Origin: Lachnoclostridium sp. UBA3775
GTDB taxonomy: Bacteria > Bacillota > Clostridia > Lachnospirales > Lachnospiraceae
Direction: 5' to 3'
NCBI GenBank assembly: GCA_002369525.1
Contig: DFFN01000024.1
Span: 1-8,422 of the forward strand
Length of the DNA: 8,422 nucleotides
Shown here: in pieces, positions 6,550-8,422 of the stretch
Layout: each line of letters starts with the position of its first letter
Position numbering within the stretch: the stretch's first letter is position 1
Program-made: the position numbers and the translations under genes
Notes under the pieces: generated by a model
What the model was told of the DNA's origin: nothing
Seen by the model: the letters and a program-made list of their open reading frames with translations, nothing else
Database searches by the model: none

Positions 6550-7463
6550 TTAATGTCTCCTATAACATATGGTGTGATCTGGTATACATAATAATTCAGC
6601 CAGTTTGTATACAGCGTATTGCCATGCGCACGCCATAAAAGCAACGGCTTTTCATCGGTATCGTCACCCGGATAGTAATTTTCTGGCAGCTGAATATCAA
6701 GCCCCTTTGCCAGATCCCTTTTATATTCGGCATCAAGAGTCACACGGTCATATTCCGGATGTCCCATCATAAATATCTGGCGGCCTTCCTTTGCCATTAC
6801 GAGGGTCACACCCGCAACATCGGAATCGGCAAGTACCGTAAGCTCGGGATGCTTTGCGACATCATCTGCGTCAATTGCGGTATAACGGCTGTGCGGAAGG
6901 TAAAACCTGTCATCAAAGCCTCTTACAAGCGGCTCTCTTCTGTGATGCACATAGTGAGGGAAAATACCGAAAAGCTTTTTTTCGAGATTGACTTTTTTAA
7001 TGCCGTAATGATAGTAAAGGCCTGCCTGCGCTCCCCAGCAAAGATGAAGGGTGCTTGTAACATTCTTTACGCTCCAGTCAAAGATCCGGCAAAGCTCGTC
7101 CCAGTATGCCACTTCCGTAAATTCCATCAGCTCAACAGGCGCACCGGTAATGATCAGTCCGTCGTATTTTTCGTTCTTGATATCGTCAAAGGTCAGATAG
7201 AAATCGTCAAGGTGGCTCTTTGCGGTATTCTTTCCCACATAGCTGGCTGTTGTCAGAAAGGTAATATCAATCTGCAGCGGCGTATTCGAAAGCGATCGCA
7301 TAAGCTGAACTTCCGTATCCTCCTTTAAAGGCATAAGATTAAGGATGGCGATTTTCAGAGGACGTATGTCCTGGCTCATGGCCCTTGATTCGTCCATAAC
7401 GAAAATATTCTCATCTTCCATAATCTTCTTTGCCGGCAGATCGTTCTGAACCCTTATTGGCAT
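6546..7463 (-). CDS. metA: Homoserine O-acyltransferase MetA, predicted acetyl-CoA-specific
   Basis: Acylates L-homoserine in the first dedicated step of methionine biosynthesis, in the cytoplasm. The 305-residue product starts MPIRV as in the family and matches E. coli MetA numbering closely. The nucleophile C142 lies in HLCWGAQAG (140-148), with H235 and E237 in GHPEYDR (234-240). Position 111 is Glu (TGAPVELMEF, 106-115). In MetA proteins this residue is known to favour acetyl-CoA, whereas Gly at 111 gives the succinyl-CoA use of E. coli. The product is therefore predicted to be O-acetylhomoserine even though databases often call such genes homoserine O-succinyltransferase. The ATG at 7463 has AAGGAGGT eight bases upstream; the in-frame TTG at 7469 is too close to that site. 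It overlaps nahK by four bases and follows a strong promoter, so it heads the operon. Confidence 0.96.
   Translation of the reverse strand: MPIRVQNDLPAKKIMEDENIFVMDESRAMSQDIRPLKIAILNLMPLKEDTEVQLMRSLSNTPLQIDITFLTTASYVGKNTAKSHLDDFYLTFDDIKNEKYDGLIITGAPVELMEFTEVAYWDELCRIFDWSVKNVTSTLHLCWGAQAGLYYHYGIKKVNLEKKLFGIFPHYVHHRREPLVRGFDDRFYLPHSRYTAIDADDVAKHPELTVLADSDVAGVTLVMAKEGRQIFMMGHPEYDRVTLDAEYKRDLAKGLDIQLPENYYPGDDTDEKPLLLWRAHGNTLYTNWLNYYVYQITPYVIGDIK
6556..6561 (-). promoter_or_regulatory. Ribosome binding site of nahK, inside metA
   Basis: AGGAGA on the minus strand, located in the last metA codons with a six-base spacer to the nahK ATG at 6549. With the 4-base ATGA overlap it indicates translational coupling of the two genes. 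Confidence 0.7.
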
Positions 7464-7471
7464 TCTCAATT

Positions 7472-7479
7472 ACCTCCTT
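7472..7479 (-). promoter_or_regulatory. Ribosome binding site of metA
   Basis: A perfect AAGGAGGT on the minus strand, eight bases before the ATG at 7463 and only two before the alternative TTG at 7469. It decides for the ATG. Confidence 0.85.
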
Positions 7480-7502
7480 AAAAACTCATTATTAACCTAA
7501 TT

Positions 7503-7531
7503 ATTTTAATATATTTTCATTGTTTAGTCAA
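7503..7531 (-). promoter_or_regulatory. Vegetative (sigma-A type) promoter of the metA-nahK operon
   Basis: On the minus strand, TTGACT (7526-7531) and TAAAAT (7503-7508) are separated by exactly 17 bp, each hexamer one base from consensus. Transcription would begin near 7496, giving a leader of about 33 bases to the metA ATG. That is too short for a SAM riboswitch or T-box. The -35 begins seven bases past the permease stop codon. I see no terminator hairpin between the permease and this promoter, so some read-through from the ABC genes is possible. Confidence 0.8.
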
Positions 7532-7538
7532 CATTATT

Positions 7539-8330
7539 TCATACAAGCTCTTTTTTATCGTATCGCAGTACAGAAATAACCGTCAAAGCGGTAAAGAGCA
7601 TCAGGCTTATGATAATGCACCATGGATTTATCCTGCTGTCGTTTATCACGTTTCTTGCATCCGCAAGCGTAAAAACCGAAAAGTATCTTAGAAACCTGAC
7701 GGAATCTCCCATCTCGGAGATCACATTAAGCATGTAAGCCGCAAACACTATCCCGATGCTTAATCCGAGCATATTTTTGGTTTTATGCATAAATCCCGAA
7801 AGGAAGAGACCGACGGAAAACAGCACCAGGGAAGGGAAAACAGGTGTGATCGACAAAAGCAGCAGCTGTTTGTTGTCGGGATTCTCTGATATATTAAGAG
7901 CTGCAAGATTAAAAATCCCGAGAGCCAGTATCATCGAAACAATATAAAACACTCCGGCCTTTATTTTATCTCCCGCCCATTTAAGCCTGGTAACGGGAAG
8001 ACTTACAAGATATTCCACAGTCCTTTCGCTCTCTTCTTTAAGTATCAGTGTTGAGCCCAGTATGCTTGCATATATGCCGATGATCAGGTAAATAAAGACA
8101 AAGCCCTCGGATTTTAGCCAGCCGAACGCAGAGTCAAGTCCTGCGATGTCCATATTAAAAGCTTTCAGCACCTCCGGAGGAAACATTTTTACCATTTCGT
8201 CAACCTTATTGCCGTTTTCGCCGCTTATAATGGATGGGTACACCGCATATATCATAATCAGAATACCTATCATTATGCCCGTCCATATTATAAAAGCTTT
8301 CAGATTCACTTTAAATTCACGCTTTAACAT
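7539..8330 (-). CDS. ABC-2 type transporter permease
   Basis: Membrane subunit of an ABC transporter, probably an exporter, pairing with the ATPase encoded directly upstream; the substrate (drug, peptide, lipid) cannot be told. The 263-residue product shows six hydrophobic spans near residues 12-31, 77-97, 125-145, 156-180, 187-205 and 236-255, with a larger loop after the first. After span two comes EESERTVEYLVSLPVTR (99-115), the cytoplasmic coupling-helix segment typical of this permease family. The ATG at 8330 has GGAGG six bases upstream, within the last codons of the ATPase gene, and starts one base after that gene's stop, so the two are one transcription and translation unit. It ends seven bases before the metA promoter. 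No functional link to the amino-sugar genes is visible. Confidence 0.92.
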   Translation of the reverse strand: MLKREFKVNLKAFIIWTGIMIGILIMIYAVYPSIISGENGNKVDEMVKMFPPEVLKAFNMDIAGLDSAFGWLKSEGFVFIYLIIGIYASILGSTLILKEESERTVEYLVSLPVTRLKWAGDKIKAGVFYIVSMILALGIFNLAALNISENPDNKQLLLLSITPVFPSLVLFSVGLFLSGFMHKTKNMLGLSIGIVFAAYMLNVISEMGDSVRFLRYFSVFTLADARNVINDSRINPWCIIISLMLFTALTVISVLRYDKKELV

Positions 8331-8331
8331 T

Positions 8332-8421
8332 TCATTCCTCCGTATAGTAATGCATGAACAGATCTTCTAAGGTCGCTTCCTCAATAAGTATTCTGTCTAT
8401 CCTGAATTCCGAAAGCCTCTT
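8332..8421 (-). CDS. ABC transporter ATP-binding protein (C-terminal fragment, rest beyond window)
   Basis: The last 29 codons and stop of an open frame that enters from the right edge. The end reads IEEATLEDLFMHYY and then three residues, which is the characteristic C-terminal tail of ATPases paired with ABC-2 permeases (TLE-[DE]-LF-x-HYY). The Walker A, signature and Walker B motifs lie outside the window, so the call rests on this tail and on the permease gene one base downstream. The truncation is due to the window edge, not a mutation. Confidence 0.75.
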   Translation of the reverse strand, partial: KRLSEFRIDRILIEEATLEDLFMHYYTEE

Positions 8422-8422
8422 G

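Noticed and set aside
7478..7489. Three-codon mini-ORF (ATG AGT TTT TAA) ending in the metA ribosome site
   Set aside because: It would start only about seven bases from the predicted transcript end and lacks its own ribosome site, so a regulatory leader peptide is unlikely.
8157..8302. Twelve-base direct repeat AAAAGCTTTCAG twice in the permease gene
   Set aside because: Both copies encode Leu-Lys-Ala-Phe in the same frame; this is a peptide and codon-usage coincidence, not a mobile or regulatory repeat.

Overview
The window looks like chromosomal DNA of an anaerobic Firmicute of the Clostridia, most likely a Lachnospiraceae-type gut bacterium. This rests on the protein families present, the strong AAGGAGG-like ribosome binding sites and the A+T-rich intergenic sequence, and no species can be named. 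All eight genes lie on the minus strand, so transcription runs from high to low coordinates. No RNA genes, mobile elements, CRISPR arrays or pseudogenes were seen, and no gene-free stretch exceeds about 90 bases.

From the right edge: (1) the last 29 codons of an ABC transporter ATPase, followed one base later by its six-span ABC-2 type permease (7539-8330). (2) A 75-bp gap holding a near-consensus vegetative promoter (TTGACT, 17 bp, TAAAAT). (3) An apparent operon of six tightly packed genes: metA, a nahK-type anomeric N-acetylhexosamine kinase, a sugar-1-phosphate nucleotidyltransferase, a divergent ROK-family protein, nagA, and an unrecognised membrane protein. Junctions are a 4-base ATGA overlap (metA/nahK), gaps of 43, 18 and 19 bases, and an 11-base overlap (nagA/membrane protein). 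(4) A 97-bp gap with a weaker promoter and a small palindrome, then a GH36 alpha-galactosidase whose C-terminal half lies beyond the left edge.

How the genes may work together (inference): the NahK-like kinase makes GlcNAc/GalNAc-1-phosphate, which the nucleotidyltransferase could charge to UDP-HexNAc. The ROK protein, if it is a sugar kinase, could make GlcNAc-6-phosphate, which NagA deacetylates to GlcN-6-phosphate. The operon would then handle free amino sugars, for example from mucin or glycan breakdown, through both an activation branch and a catabolic branch. Neither nagB nor an LNB/GNB phosphorylase is in the window. The neighbouring alpha-galactosidase fits a glycan-foraging locus. 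The odd member is metA, a methionine-biosynthesis gene that heads the operon and appears translationally coupled to the sugar kinase.
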